Below are positions 1-6,894 of a DNA stretch of 6,894 nucleotides, one piece after another; positions within the stretch are counted from its first letter, which is position 1, and every line of letters starts with the position of its first letter. This DNA is from Planctomycetota bacterium (GTDB taxonomy: Bacteria; Planctomycetota; UBA1135; UBA2386), in the NCBI GenBank assembly GCA_020425915.1, contig JAGQQZ010000365.1, forward strand, positions 1 through 6,894. Direction: 5' to 3'. The notes beneath the pieces are model-generated. The model ran no database searches. It was not told the origin of the DNA and saw only the letters and a program-made list of their open reading frames with translations. A program made the position numbers and the translations under genes.

Positions 1-1313
1 TCCTCGGCTTCCTGCTGAGCCTTTCGAGCACCGCCGCGATCACGAAGCTGTTGAGCGACCGTGGCCGGATCAACGCTCCGGCAGGTCGTCACGCGGTCGG
101 GATGTGCGTCGCACAGGACCTCGCGGTGGTGCCGATGATCCTGCTGATCCCGGTGCTGGCCGGCGGTGACGGGTCGGTGTGGGGCGCGGCGGCCGGTGTC
201 GCGAAGGCGTCGGGATTCCTGGCGCTCGCAGCGGCGATCGCGTGGTTCCTGGTGCCGCGCGTCCTCGATCTCGTCGCCCGGACGCGGTCCCGCGAGCTGT
301 TCGTGCTGAGCGTCATCGCGATCTGTCTCGCGCTGTCGGTGGTCACGGCAGAGCTCGGTCTGTCGCTGGCGCTCGGCGCGTTCCTCGCCGGCGTGATCCT
401 CGGATCGTCCGAGTTCCACCACCAGGCGGTCAGCGAGGTCGAGCCGTTCCGCGACACGCTCGCGAGCCTGTTCTTCCTGAGTATCGGCATGCTGTTCGAC
501 AGCTCGGTGCTGCTCGAAGAGCCGGTGCTGATCAGCGTCTGCGTCGTCACGGCGATCTGCGGCAAGGCGGTTCTCGCGTTCGTCGCGACCCGCGTCCTGC
601 GACTGCCCTCGAAACTCGGTTGGCAGGTCGCGCTCTCGGTCGCGCAGATCGGCGAGTTCGGCTTCGTGCTGACCCAGGTCGCCGCGCGGACCGAATTGCT
701 CGACGAGCGGCTCGAACGCGTGTTCCTGTTCGTCGCCGTCGTGTCGATCGCTGTCACGCCCGCGCTGTTCGCGCTGGGGAACTTCCTCGAGCAGCGTTCC
801 GAGCGGGACGCGCGCCGCGAGTACGACGAGGCACACGGACTCATCGACCATGTCGTGATCGTCGGTTTCGGACCCGTCGGTCGCGCCCTGGCGGACACGC
901 TCGAGGCCGCGGACGTCCCGTACCGGGTCGTCGAGATGAACTCGGTCACGGTGAAGCAGGAGCGGCTCGCCGGCCGGCCGATCATCCTCGGCGACGCGTC
1001 GCGCCCCGTGGTCATGCACGCGTTGGGGATCGAGCGGGCGAAGTTGGTCGTGATCGCGATCAACGACCCGAGCGCGACCGGTCGCGTCGCGTCGCTCGCG
1101 CGCCGCATGGCGCCGCACGTCCACATCATCGCGCGCGCGACCTACCTCGGGGAGGTCGAGCAGTTGCAGCGACTCGAGGTCGACGAGGTGGTCCCGCAGG
1201 AGCTCGAGACCTCGATCGAGATCGTCGTGCGGTCGTTGCGCCATCTCCTCGTCCCCGACGACGAGGTCGAGGAGAGAGTCGATGCCGTCCGCACGCGGGC
1301 GCGGAACTCCTGA
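1..1313 (+). CDS. KefB/KefC-like monovalent cation:proton antiporter (CPA2) with RCK_N domain, 5'-truncated
   Basis: Inner-membrane antiporter that most likely exchanges K+ (or Na+) for H+. The frame is open from base 3, and the TTG at 51 lies inside a conserved helix, so it is not the start; roughly 110 N-terminal residues are missing by comparison with KefC. Residues are counted from base 3. Visible CPA2 motifs are LSSTAAITKLL (7-17), QDLAVVP (38-44), a GLSLALGAFLAGVILGSSEF stretch (about 119-138) followed by EPFRDTLASLFFLSIGM, and QIGEFGFVL (215-223). About eight hydrophobic segments end near residue 260. A charged linker leads to a Rossmann fold: VVIVGFGPVGR (about 284-294) with GxGxxG, an acidic E at the end of strand 2 (VVEMN), and the RCK signature ILGDAS. 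This is the ligand-gating TrkA-N/RCK_N domain, probably NAD(H)-binding. The protein stops about 40 residues after this fold, so no TrkA_C domain is present. It ends 6 bp from the convergent kinase gene. The transported ion and any glutathione control cannot be read from the sequence. Confidence 0.93.
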   Translation, partial: LGFLLSLSSTAAITKLLSDRGRINAPAGRHAVGMCVAQDLAVVPMILLIPVLAGGDGSVWGAAAGVAKASGFLALAAAIAWFLVPRVLDLVARTRSRELFVLSVIAICLALSVVTAELGLSLALGAFLAGVILGSSEFHHQAVSEVEPFRDTLASLFFLSIGMLFDSSVLLEEPVLISVCVVTAICGKAVLAFVATRVLRLPSKLGWQVALSVAQIGEFGFVLTQVAARTELLDERLERVFLFVAVVSIAVTPALFALGNFLEQRSERDARREYDEAHGLIDHVVIVGFGPVGRALADTLEAADVPYRVVEMNSVTVKQERLAGRPIILGDASRPVVMHALGIERAKLVVIAINDPSATGRVASLARRMAPHVHIIARATYLGEVEQLQRLEVDEVVPQELETSIEIVVRSLRHLLVPDDEVEERVDAVRTRARNS

Positions 1314-1319
1314 GCGGGA

Positions 1320-4300
1320 TCAGATCGCCTGGCTCGAGGCCTCGTCGTCGATCGCGGTGAACACCGCCGCCTCGAGGTCCCTGGCGCGGAACGGCTTGCG
1401 CAACCGACTCCGGAAGCCGTAGCGCGCGAACTCGGCGACCGCCGGGTCGTCGCTGTAGCCGCTCGCCACGATCACGCGCGCGTTCGGGTCGAGGTCGAGG
1501 ATTCGACGCAACGCCTCGAGCCCGCCGACTCCACCGGGAACCGTCAGGTCCATGATCACGGCGTCGAATCGCCGTTGCCCGAGCGCGCGTTCGTACTCGG
1601 CGATCGCGTCGGCACCATCACTCGTCGTGACGCACGTGCACCCGAGCAGGCTCAACATGTGCTTGATGACGCGGCGCAGCATCTCCTCGTCGTCCATGAC
1701 CAGGACGTGCATGCCCGAGAGCTTCGAGTGGATCGTGGGGACAGGAGTGTCCATCACGGTGAGCGTCGACTCGCTCGTCGCAGGCAGCCACATCGTGAAC
1801 ACGGTGCCGTTGCCTTCCTCGGACCGAACGCTGAGCCGCCCGCCGTGCTGCTGGACGATCGAGTGAGCGGTTGCCAGACCCAGGCCGGAGCCGGTCTCCT
1901 TGGTCGAGAAGTACGGGTCGAACACGCGCTGCAGCAGCTCCGCGGGGATCCCGACGCCCTCGTCCTCGATGTCGACCCGGACGAAGTCACGATCGGTCGA
2001 GAGCGGCGGACACTGCGCGTTCGTCGCGCGGATGCGGATCGTGCCACCGTCGGGCATCGCCTGCATCGCGTTGAGGATCAAGTTGTTGACGACCTGACTG
2101 ATCTGACCCTCGTCGATGTCCACCGAGGCGAGATCGGCCGGCAGGTCGAACTCGCAACGGACACGGCTGCCGACGACGAGGAACGATGCGCAGTCGTGGA
2201 TCAGATCGCCGATCGACGCCTCGGCACGGACCGGCGCGCCGCCCTTCGAGAACGTCAGCAGCTGCTGCGTCAACGACCGCGCCTGCGTCGCCGCCGACAT
2301 CGCGGCGCGCACGAGCCGTTGACGACCCTCGTCGAGGTTCGGGTCGTCTTCGAGCAGCGACAGGTTGCCGAGCACGCCGGTGAGGACGTTGTTGAAGTCG
2401 TGGGCGATCCCGCCGGCCAAGACCCCGAGCGCTTCGAGGCGTTGCACCTTGGCGTGCTCGCGCTCCATCCGCTTGAGGTCCTCGCTGCGGTGGCGCACCG
2501 TGGTCTCGAGTTGGCGGGCGTAGCGGCGCTGCGCGAGGAAGTTCGCGATCAGCGTGGCGGCCATCAGCAGCGCGACGACGACGAGTGCGAGGAACCACGA
2601 ACGGGACCAGATCGGCGCCAGCACCCGGATCGGCGCGGAGACCGCCGGCTCACTCCGCTCCCCGGAACTGGACACCGCGATGACGTGCAAGCGGTACTCG
2701 CCCGGCGGCACGTTCGCGTAACTGACGCGGCGGAGCGGCAGATCCAAGGGCTCGCTCCAGTCCTCCTCCAGGCCTTCGAGTCGTGTCAGGAAGCGGACCC
2801 GCTTCTCGTCGCCGAACGAGATCGCGCGGAAGCGGAAGTCGATCCTGCCGACACTGCTGCCGAGCGTGATCGCCGAGTCGTCGAGAGGCCACGAGCCCTG
2901 CGCGGATTCGAGGCTCCGCAGCGTGACGGTCGGTCGAGCGAGGGCGGGGTGATCGAACTGGTCGCGGAAGATCGACATCCCGCGGTCCGTGCCGACGAGC
3001 ACGCGCCCACGGCTGTCGACGCGTACCGCCGCACGATTCGTCTCGTAGCCGGGAACGCCGTGGCTCACGGTGAAGGTCTCCAGCTTCCTCCCGTTCCAAC
3101 GCATGACGCCGTGGTTCGTGCCGAGCCACAGACGGTCGTGCCAGTCGCGCGTCATCGTGAAGACGGGAACCCGGATCGATGGCTCCGGGACTCGTTCGAG
3201 TCCATCGGACGCGAGCCGGAACAGGCCGATCGAGGTGCCGACGAGCACCGTTCCGTCCTCGAGTTCGTGCGCGCAGCACGCACTCGAACTGCGGGGCTCG
3301 GTCGGGGAGGTCCATGTCGAGACCTGATCGCCGCGCAACCGGATCAGGCCCGCGAGGTTGGTCGCGAAGTAGATGTCTCCGTTCGTGGTCTGCGTGATCG
3401 TGCGGACGTACACCGATTGCCCTACGGCGGGCGTGAAGTCGAACGGTTCGAGCGAATCGACCGTGCCGTGGAACACACCGGTCGGGCCGCCGATCCACAG
3501 CGTCCCGTCCCGTGCTTCGAGCACGCTCTGGAACGAACCACCGACTGCGTCGGCGGGAATCAGGACCGAAGTGCCGACGCCGGGTTCGTACTCGAGCAGG
3601 CCGAGTCGCGAGGCGGCGACCCAGATCGTTCCGTCGCGGAATCGACCGATGTCCATGACGCGTCCCTCGATCGGGCCGGCGTTGAGGTCGATCGCTTCGA
3701 TCTTCGATCCGAATCGGGTGAGCCCGCCGCCGTGGCCGAGCAGGAACTCGCCGGGGGACACTTCGAACACGGCCGTGACCTCGTCCTCGAACAGACCGTG
3801 TGCTCGGTCCCAGGTGGCGAATCGTCGCGTCACGACCTTCGCCACGCCGCGGAGCGTGCCGATCCAGACGTTGCCCTCGCGGTCGGTCGTCACCGATGTC
3901 AACCCTTCGGTCGTGAGACCGCTGAGTCGAGTCTGTGGCTCGATTCCGAGTTCGGGATGGAAGTAGTACGCCGCGACGTCGGTCCCGAACGTCACGCCAC
4001 CGTACAGATCGACGGCAGCCACGCGCCCGGTCTCGACCTCGAACGATTCGAACGGCATCCCTTCCCGGACGATGTCGAGCCCGTCGACCTCACCGTCGTC
4101 GCCGAATCGCAGTCGACCGAACCAGTCCGAGCCGATCGCGTACACGCGGTGCTCCGAGTTCGACCCCGCAAGTGCCGCTGTCGGGCGACGGACGTTCGTG
4201 GGTCGGACCCGAATCGAATCGCCGTCGAGCTCGACCCAGTGGACCCCGGCGGAGTCCGCTGCCAACACACCGTGTCGCGTGCAGACCAAGGCGCTCGCGT

Positions 4301-4853
4301 AGGCGTTCGGCAGCTTTCCGGGCAGTCGAGTCCGTCGCCAACTGGTCCCGTCCCAGGCGGCCAGCTCACCGGCTCGCGTCAGCAACAAGAGTCCGGCGGA
4401 GCGCGCCGATCGATACCAGCAGATGTCGATGACGGTGTCGCCGAGCGGTTCGAACGGGATCGCGCGCCATACGCCGTGGTCGAGCACGCGCGGTCCCGTG
4501 CGGTGGCCGACCGGCATCGCCCAGACCCGACCGAGGTCGTCGGTCTCCAGGTGCGCGATGTCCGTCGGCAATACGGCCGCCGTCTCCAACTCGAACCCGG
4601 TGCCGTCCGTCGACACCAGCCCGCCGACCGTCGCCACCCATATCACCCCGTCGCCGCCCTGCGCGATCGCGTTGACTCGAGCCGACGGCAGACCTTCGAA
4701 GTCCGCGTACGAATGCGTCAGGTAGCGCTGCGCGGCGCCGGGGACGGCGAGGCCGCACACGACCGCGATCCACGCGAGGGCGGTGGACCAGAGCGTTGCG
4801 CGGACCCGTGCGCCGGCTGTCGCCGGCGGCTGTGTCGAATCGACCTGGTGCAT
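1320..4853 (-). CDS. Two-component hybrid sensor histidine kinase with double Reg_prop propeller, Y_Y_Y domain and C-terminal receiver
   Basis: Membrane sensor, 1177 residues from ATG at 4853. A hydrophobic segment at 22-41 ends in PGAAQ and looks like a signal peptide or first helix. About 14 propeller repeats follow (66-629), then a Y_Y_Y Ig-like domain (about 660-744), a membrane helix (752-774) and a coiled-coil-like linker (775-808). HisKA carries GGIAHDFNN with phospho-acceptor His818. HATPase_c has an N box (NNLILNAMQA, Asn928), G1 (DEGVG, 964-968), F box (FDPYFS) and G2 (GSGLGLA, 988-994). The receiver (about 1048-1167) has Asp1054/Asp1055, phospho-acceptor Asp1102, Ser1131 and Lys1153, so all catalytic residues of kinase and receiver are present. 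The periplasmic part resembles that of Bacteroides HTCS regulators, but no HTH follows the receiver, so output must pass to another protein. The start follows the stop of the upstream heme-protein gene by 12 bp. The only Shine-Dalgarno-like bases are a weak AGG 11 nt before ATG, which suggests read-through expression with that gene. The ligand is unknown. Confidence 0.95.
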   Translation of the reverse strand: MHQVDSTQPPATAGARVRATLWSTALAWIAVVCGLAVPGAAQRYLTHSYADFEGLPSARVNAIAQGGDGVIWVATVGGLVSTDGTGFELETAAVLPTDIAHLETDDLGRVWAMPVGHRTGPRVLDHGVWRAIPFEPLGDTVIDICWYRSARSAGLLLLTRAGELAAWDGTSWRRTRLPGKLPNAYASALVCTRHGVLAADSAGVHWVELDGDSIRVRPTNVRRPTAALAGSNSEHRVYAIGSDWFGRLRFGDDGEVDGLDIVREGMPFESFEVETGRVAAVDLYGGVTFGTDVAAYYFHPELGIEPQTRLSGLTTEGLTSVTTDREGNVWIGTLRGVAKVVTRRFATWDRAHGLFEDEVTAVFEVSPGEFLLGHGGGLTRFGSKIEAIDLNAGPIEGRVMDIGRFRDGTIWVAASRLGLLEYEPGVGTSVLIPADAVGGSFQSVLEARDGTLWIGGPTGVFHGTVDSLEPFDFTPAVGQSVYVRTITQTTNGDIYFATNLAGLIRLRGDQVSTWTSPTEPRSSSACCAHELEDGTVLVGTSIGLFRLASDGLERVPEPSIRVPVFTMTRDWHDRLWLGTNHGVMRWNGRKLETFTVSHGVPGYETNRAAVRVDSRGRVLVGTDRGMSIFRDQFDHPALARPTVTLRSLESAQGSWPLDDSAITLGSSVGRIDFRFRAISFGDEKRVRFLTRLEGLEEDWSEPLDLPLRRVSYANVPPGEYRLHVIAVSSSGERSEPAVSAPIRVLAPIWSRSWFLALVVVALLMAATLIANFLAQRRYARQLETTVRHRSEDLKRMEREHAKVQRLEALGVLAGGIAHDFNNVLTGVLGNLSLLEDDPNLDEGRQRLVRAAMSAATQARSLTQQLLTFSKGGAPVRAEASIGDLIHDCASFLVVGSRVRCEFDLPADLASVDIDEGQISQVVNNLILNAMQAMPDGGTIRIRATNAQCPPLSTDRDFVRVDIEDEGVGIPAELLQRVFDPYFSTKETGSGLGLATAHSIVQQHGGRLSVRSEEGNGTVFTMWLPATSESTLTVMDTPVPTIHSKLSGMHVLVMDDEEMLRRVIKHMLSLLGCTCVTTSDGADAIAEYERALGQRRFDAVIMDLTVPGGVGGLEALRRILDLDPNARVIVASGYSDDPAVAEFARYGFRSRLRKPFRARDLEAAVFTAIDDEASSQAI
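2967..4658 (-). repeat. Fourteen-unit propeller repeat array inside the sensor kinase
   Basis: Within the kinase, repeats of the Reg_prop type (pattern roughly DGxxWxGTxxGLxxx) begin near residues 66, 105, 151, 192, 234, 275, 324, 366, 405, 447, 490, 531, 570 and 613. The spacing is 39-49 residues, mostly 41-43. Good copies are DREGNVWIGTLRGVAKV (324), ARDGTLWIGGPTGVF (447), LEDGTVLVGTSIGLFRL (531) and DWHDRLWLGTNHGVMRW (570). Units 2-6 are degenerate and were placed partly by periodicity. Fourteen units fit two seven-bladed propellers, the arrangement known for HTCS periplasmic sensors. The repeat is at protein level and no DNA-level tandem identity was seen. Confidence 0.75.
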
Positions 4854-4865
4854 CCGCGCACGAGC

Positions 4866-5204
4866 CTACTGGATCGTCACGTGCACCGCCCCGGTCGCCG
4901 CGATCCCGAACGAACCGCAGCTGTCGAGGAACACCATCTGCGCGAACAGCTGGACGCCGGCGAGGCCGACGTCGTCGCCGAGCTCCATCGGCAGCGTGGC
5001 GACGCCGCGCGCGTCGGCGCTGGTCGGAACGCTGATCAGTCCGTTCGGGTCGACCAGAACGTCGATGCCGAGGAACGGAATGCTCGCCGGCCCGAAGCCT
5101 AGGAACAGCGCCGCGTTCGAGCCCGGCGTCGCGCCTTCGGTCACGAAGCCGAACAGGTCGTTGCCGCGGAACGCCGGCGAGCTGATCCGCAGCTCGTGGG
5201 TGCA
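4866..5204 (-). other. C-terminal beta-rich domain of the heme protein, possible Planctomycetota-type secreted-protein tail
   Basis: Residues about 560-671 of the heme protein (after the acidic loop) carry a glycine- and proline-rich, beta-strand-like pattern: GATPGSNAALFLGFG, FLGIDVLVDPNG, ARGVATLPMELGDD, VGLAGVQLFAQMVFLD, GAVHVTIQ at the very end. Two cysteines (560 and 655) could form a disulfide. From memory, tails of this pattern recur at the C-termini of many otherwise unrelated secreted proteins in marine Planctomycetota. The role is unknown, perhaps surface attachment or sorting. The family match is recollection, not a search. Confidence 0.5.
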
Positions 5205-6894
5205 GCCCGGCGTCGTGGCGCCGTAGGTCTCCAGGCCCTCGTCGCCGTCGCGGATCCCGTCGCCGTCGCGGTCGACGCCGATCCGAGTGCCGTGACCGAG
5301 TGGGACGCCGAGGAACGTCAGCTTCGCGTCGCCCTGCGCGAACAGCGCGTCGAGCGCGGCCGTCGTCACGTCGGCGTCCGCGAGGCGGTCGCGTCGCCAT
5401 TGCTGGTTCGAGCGGTTGTAGACCAGGCCTTGCTCGCGCCCGTCGATCTCGCCGACGGCGACGACGTCACACTGGAACGCCTGCGCCTGCGCCATCAGCA
5501 GCGCGCGGTCCGCGATCGCGCCGGAGTTCTGGTAGTTGGTCGCGTCGAACGTGCGGCTGAAGCCGACGGCCGGTGCCATGCCCGTGTCGAACGACTCGAC
5601 GAACGCCATGAGCTTCGTCTTGTTCGTGCTGTTCGTGGACAGCGGTCCGAACACGGCGGCCGACAGCAGGTCGAACACGTCGTCGTCCGACCCGTCGTGC
5701 AACTGGCCGAAGCCGGCGGTGCGCTGACCGGAGACGTTGCGACGCCCGTCGCGCTTGTAGAGGTTGCGAAGCTGCGGGACCTTGAACGACTGCGGTTCCT
5801 GCAGGATCAGGCCCGGGATGACGGTGTTGTTCGTGCCCGTGCCGAGCGAGTGGCAGTTGACGCAGAGCAGGCCGGCGTTGAACGGCGTCGAGGTGAAGAA
5901 GACGCGGCCCTCGTCGGCGCTGGCGCCGACCGGAGTCGACTTGAAGGTGCGGTCCCGGTTCTGATTGGGGTTCGGCGGGTACTCGACGGAATCGATGAAC
6001 GTCGTGAACGCGTCCATGTCCGCCGTCGCCAGTTCGGAACCGCCGAGCAGCTTGTCGAACGCGGGGTTGAACGCCGCGAAGTCCGTGCGGTCGCCGCGCC
6101 AGTGGAACGGCGTCTGGTTCTCGATGCCGACGAGCGACTGCGTCGTCATCGGTCCCTTCATCGGGTGGAACTGTCCGCCGAGCGGACCCGGGATCGGGAT
6201 CAGCTCGCCGCCCGGATCCCCGAGGTTCCAGGCGAGGTTGTCGGTCGTCGTGTCGATGTGGCACACCGCGCACGAGGCGGTGCCGTTGCCGGACAGCTTC
6301 GCGTCGTACAGGAAGCCACGGCCTTCCTTGATCGCCAAGGGCGTCGGGTCGACGACGAGCTTGCGCTCGAGCAGTTCGGTGCGCAGCGCCGTGTCGACGA
6401 CCGAGAGCGTGTTCGACAGTCGGTTGAGCACGTAGAGGACGCCCTGGGTCGGGTGGTGCGCGAGGCCGCGCGGACCGCGCTTCTCGCGTGCGGAGGCGGC
6501 GTCCCCGATCTCGACGCGGGCGACGACAGCACCATTCGCCGGGTCGACGACTCCGATGCGGTCGGTGCCGAACGCCGCGACGAACAACTCGTCGCCACTC
6601 GGCGCGAAGGCGACGTCGGTCGGTTGCGCGAGCGCGGTCGCGAGCGCGCTCGGATTCGGCAGCGTGCCGTAGTCGATCGCGGGATTGAGATCGTGGATCG
6701 TGATCGACGGCGTCGCGCCGGTCGTCAGCCTCGTGAGACGATGATCGACGAGGTGACCGCGCAGAACCGGCTCGAACGCGATCAGGTTGCGGGCCTCGGT
6801 GTTGCCGATCCACACGTCGCCGTTCGTCGGGTCGACGTCGAGTCCGAACAGGATCGTGCCGATCTCGGAGTGACGTCGCACGACCGTGAGCGAA
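4866..6894 (-). CDS. YVTN propeller / di-heme cytochrome c peroxidase (MauG-like) fusion protein, 5'-truncated
   Basis: Likely an exported c-type heme protein. The frame stays open to the right edge, past a GTG at 6881, so the true start and any signal peptide lie outside; residues here are counted from that GTG. Residues 8-175 hold YVTN/NHL-like blades (GLDVDPTNGDVWIGN, TDVAFAPSGDELFVAAFG, RGLAHHPTQGVLYVLN). The heme module follows with CAVCH (204-208) and CVNCH (340-344). Their spacing of 136 is close to that of bacterial di-heme cytochrome c peroxidases. Further marks are FHWRGDR (259-265) and FKVPQLRNLY...GFGQLHDGSDDDVFDLL (366-406), matching the usual VPxLRN...HDG segment of the CCP/MauG family. 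Next come an acidic loop DRDGDGIRDGDE (537-548), similar to calcium-binding TSP3/EF-hand loops, and a beta-rich C-terminal domain (about 560-671). Function could be peroxide reduction or a MauG-like oxidation; the sequence does not decide. It lies 12 bp upstream of the sensor kinase and is probably cotranscribed with it. Confidence 0.9.
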   Translation of the reverse strand, partial: SLTVVRRHSEIGTILFGLDVDPTNGDVWIGNTEARNLIAFEPVLRGHLVDHRLTRLTTGATPSITIHDLNPAIDYGTLPNPSALATALAQPTDVAFAPSGDELFVAAFGTDRIGVVDPANGAVVARVEIGDAASAREKRGPRGLAHHPTQGVLYVLNRLSNTLSVVDTALRTELLERKLVVDPTPLAIKEGRGFLYDAKLSGNGTASCAVCHIDTTTDNLAWNLGDPGGELIPIPGPLGGQFHPMKGPMTTQSLVGIENQTPFHWRGDRTDFAAFNPAFDKLLGGSELATADMDAFTTFIDSVEYPPNPNQNRDRTFKSTPVGASADEGRVFFTSTPFNAGLLCVNCHSLGTGTNNTVIPGLILQEPQSFKVPQLRNLYKRDGRRNVSGQRTAGFGQLHDGSDDDVFDLLSAAVFGPLSTNSTNKTKLMAFVESFDTGMAPAVGFSRTFDATNYQNSGAIADRALLMAQAQAFQCDVVAVGEIDGREQGLVYNRSNQQWRRDRLADADVTTAALDALFAQGDAKLTFLGVPLGHGTRIGVDRDGDGIRDGDEGLETYGATTPGCTHELRISSPAFRGNDLFGFVTEGATPGSNAALFLGFGPASIPFLGIDVLVDPNGLISVPTSADARGVATLPMELGDDVGLAGVQLFAQMVFLDSCGSFGIAATGAVHVTIQ
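5240..5271 (-). repeat. Short direct repeat encoding the acidic Ca-loop-like motif
   Basis: The 14-mer CGTCGCCGTCGCGG occurs at 5240-5253 and again at 5258-5271 on the plus strand, a period of 18 bp or six codons. On the minus strand it encodes the two RDGD units of DRDGDGIRDGDE in the heme protein. The copies are identical at DNA level, including codon choice, which fits a recent small internal duplication or strong codon bias for the same residues. The acidic spacing (Asp537, 539, 541, 545, 547) resembles calcium-binding loops of TSP3 and dockerin type; metal binding is inferred. Confidence 0.6.

Noticed and set aside
51..53. TTG as the antiporter start codon
   Set aside because: The frame continues upstream to base 3 with LSSTAAITK, a conserved CPA2 helix motif, so the start lies outside the window.
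89..1129. 346-codon minus-strand frame across the antiporter
   Set aside because: Ser/Thr/Arg-rich low-complexity translation with no recognisable motif, and it lies over a clear membrane protein with conserved motifs.
1333..1377. Inverted CTCGAGG/CCTCGAG copies near the convergent junction as a terminator
   Set aside because: They lie inside the kinase coding region, are about 30 bp apart and have no T-run; they fit common Glu/Arg/Ala codons in GC-rich DNA.
1..4853. Functional link between the antiporter and the sensor kinase
   Set aside because: The genes are convergent and cannot share a promoter, and nothing in either sequence points to a common role.
1575..5102. 1175-codon open frame on the plus strand, opposite the sensor kinase
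   Set aside because: It mirrors the kinase gene and is explained by high third-position GC suppressing stops on the opposite strand. The translation is rich in Arg, Asp, Val and Ala with no domain, while the kinase frame has full catalytic motifs.
4366..5400. 344-codon minus-strand frame spanning the junction of the kinase and heme genes
   Set aside because: It is an arginine-rich out-of-frame shadow overlapping both real genes and has no domain.
5467..6813. 448-codon minus-strand frame inside the heme-protein gene
   Set aside because: Arg/Pro-rich translation in a shifted frame of the same strand. The real frame contains both CxxCH motifs and the propeller blades.
6879..6881. GTG as the start of the heme protein
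   Set aside because: The frame is open to the window edge, no ribosome-binding site or signal peptide follows, and the first residues are already propeller-like.

Overview
The window is GC-rich (about two thirds by eye) and densely coding. It holds three genes and almost no intergenic DNA. Gene style points to a Gram-negative-type, environmental, respiring bacterium: a two-propeller periplasmic sensor kinase, and a c-type cytochrome fused to a propeller and to a secreted-protein tail. From memory, that C-terminal tail resembles a domain common in secreted proteins of marine Planctomycetota. I therefore lean to that phylum, with moderate confidence only. No rRNA, tRNA, CRISPR array, insertion sequence or phage gene was seen.

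Layout. Bases 1-1313 (+) hold the 3' part of a KefB/KefC-like CPA2 cation:proton antiporter with a cytosolic NAD-binding RCK_N domain; its start lies before the window. Six bases later, a convergent gene ends. It is a 1177-residue hybrid sensor histidine kinase (1320-4853, -) with signal peptide or first membrane helix, 14 propeller repeats, Y_Y_Y domain, membrane helix, HisKA, HATPase_c and a C-terminal receiver. Twelve bases upstream of its start codon, on the same strand, ends a third gene (4866-6894, -). This gene is open to the right edge of the window, so its N-terminus is missing. It encodes a YVTN-type propeller joined to a di-heme cytochrome c peroxidase/MauG-like module with two CxxCH motifs, an acidic calcium-loop-like segment and a C-terminal beta-rich domain.

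The two minus-strand genes are close enough to be one transcription unit. That suggests, but does not prove, that the kinase reports on or controls the process served by the exported heme protein. The antiporter is convergent to them and is probably an independent function. The receiver-ended kinase has no DNA-binding domain, so its output must go to a partner not encoded here.
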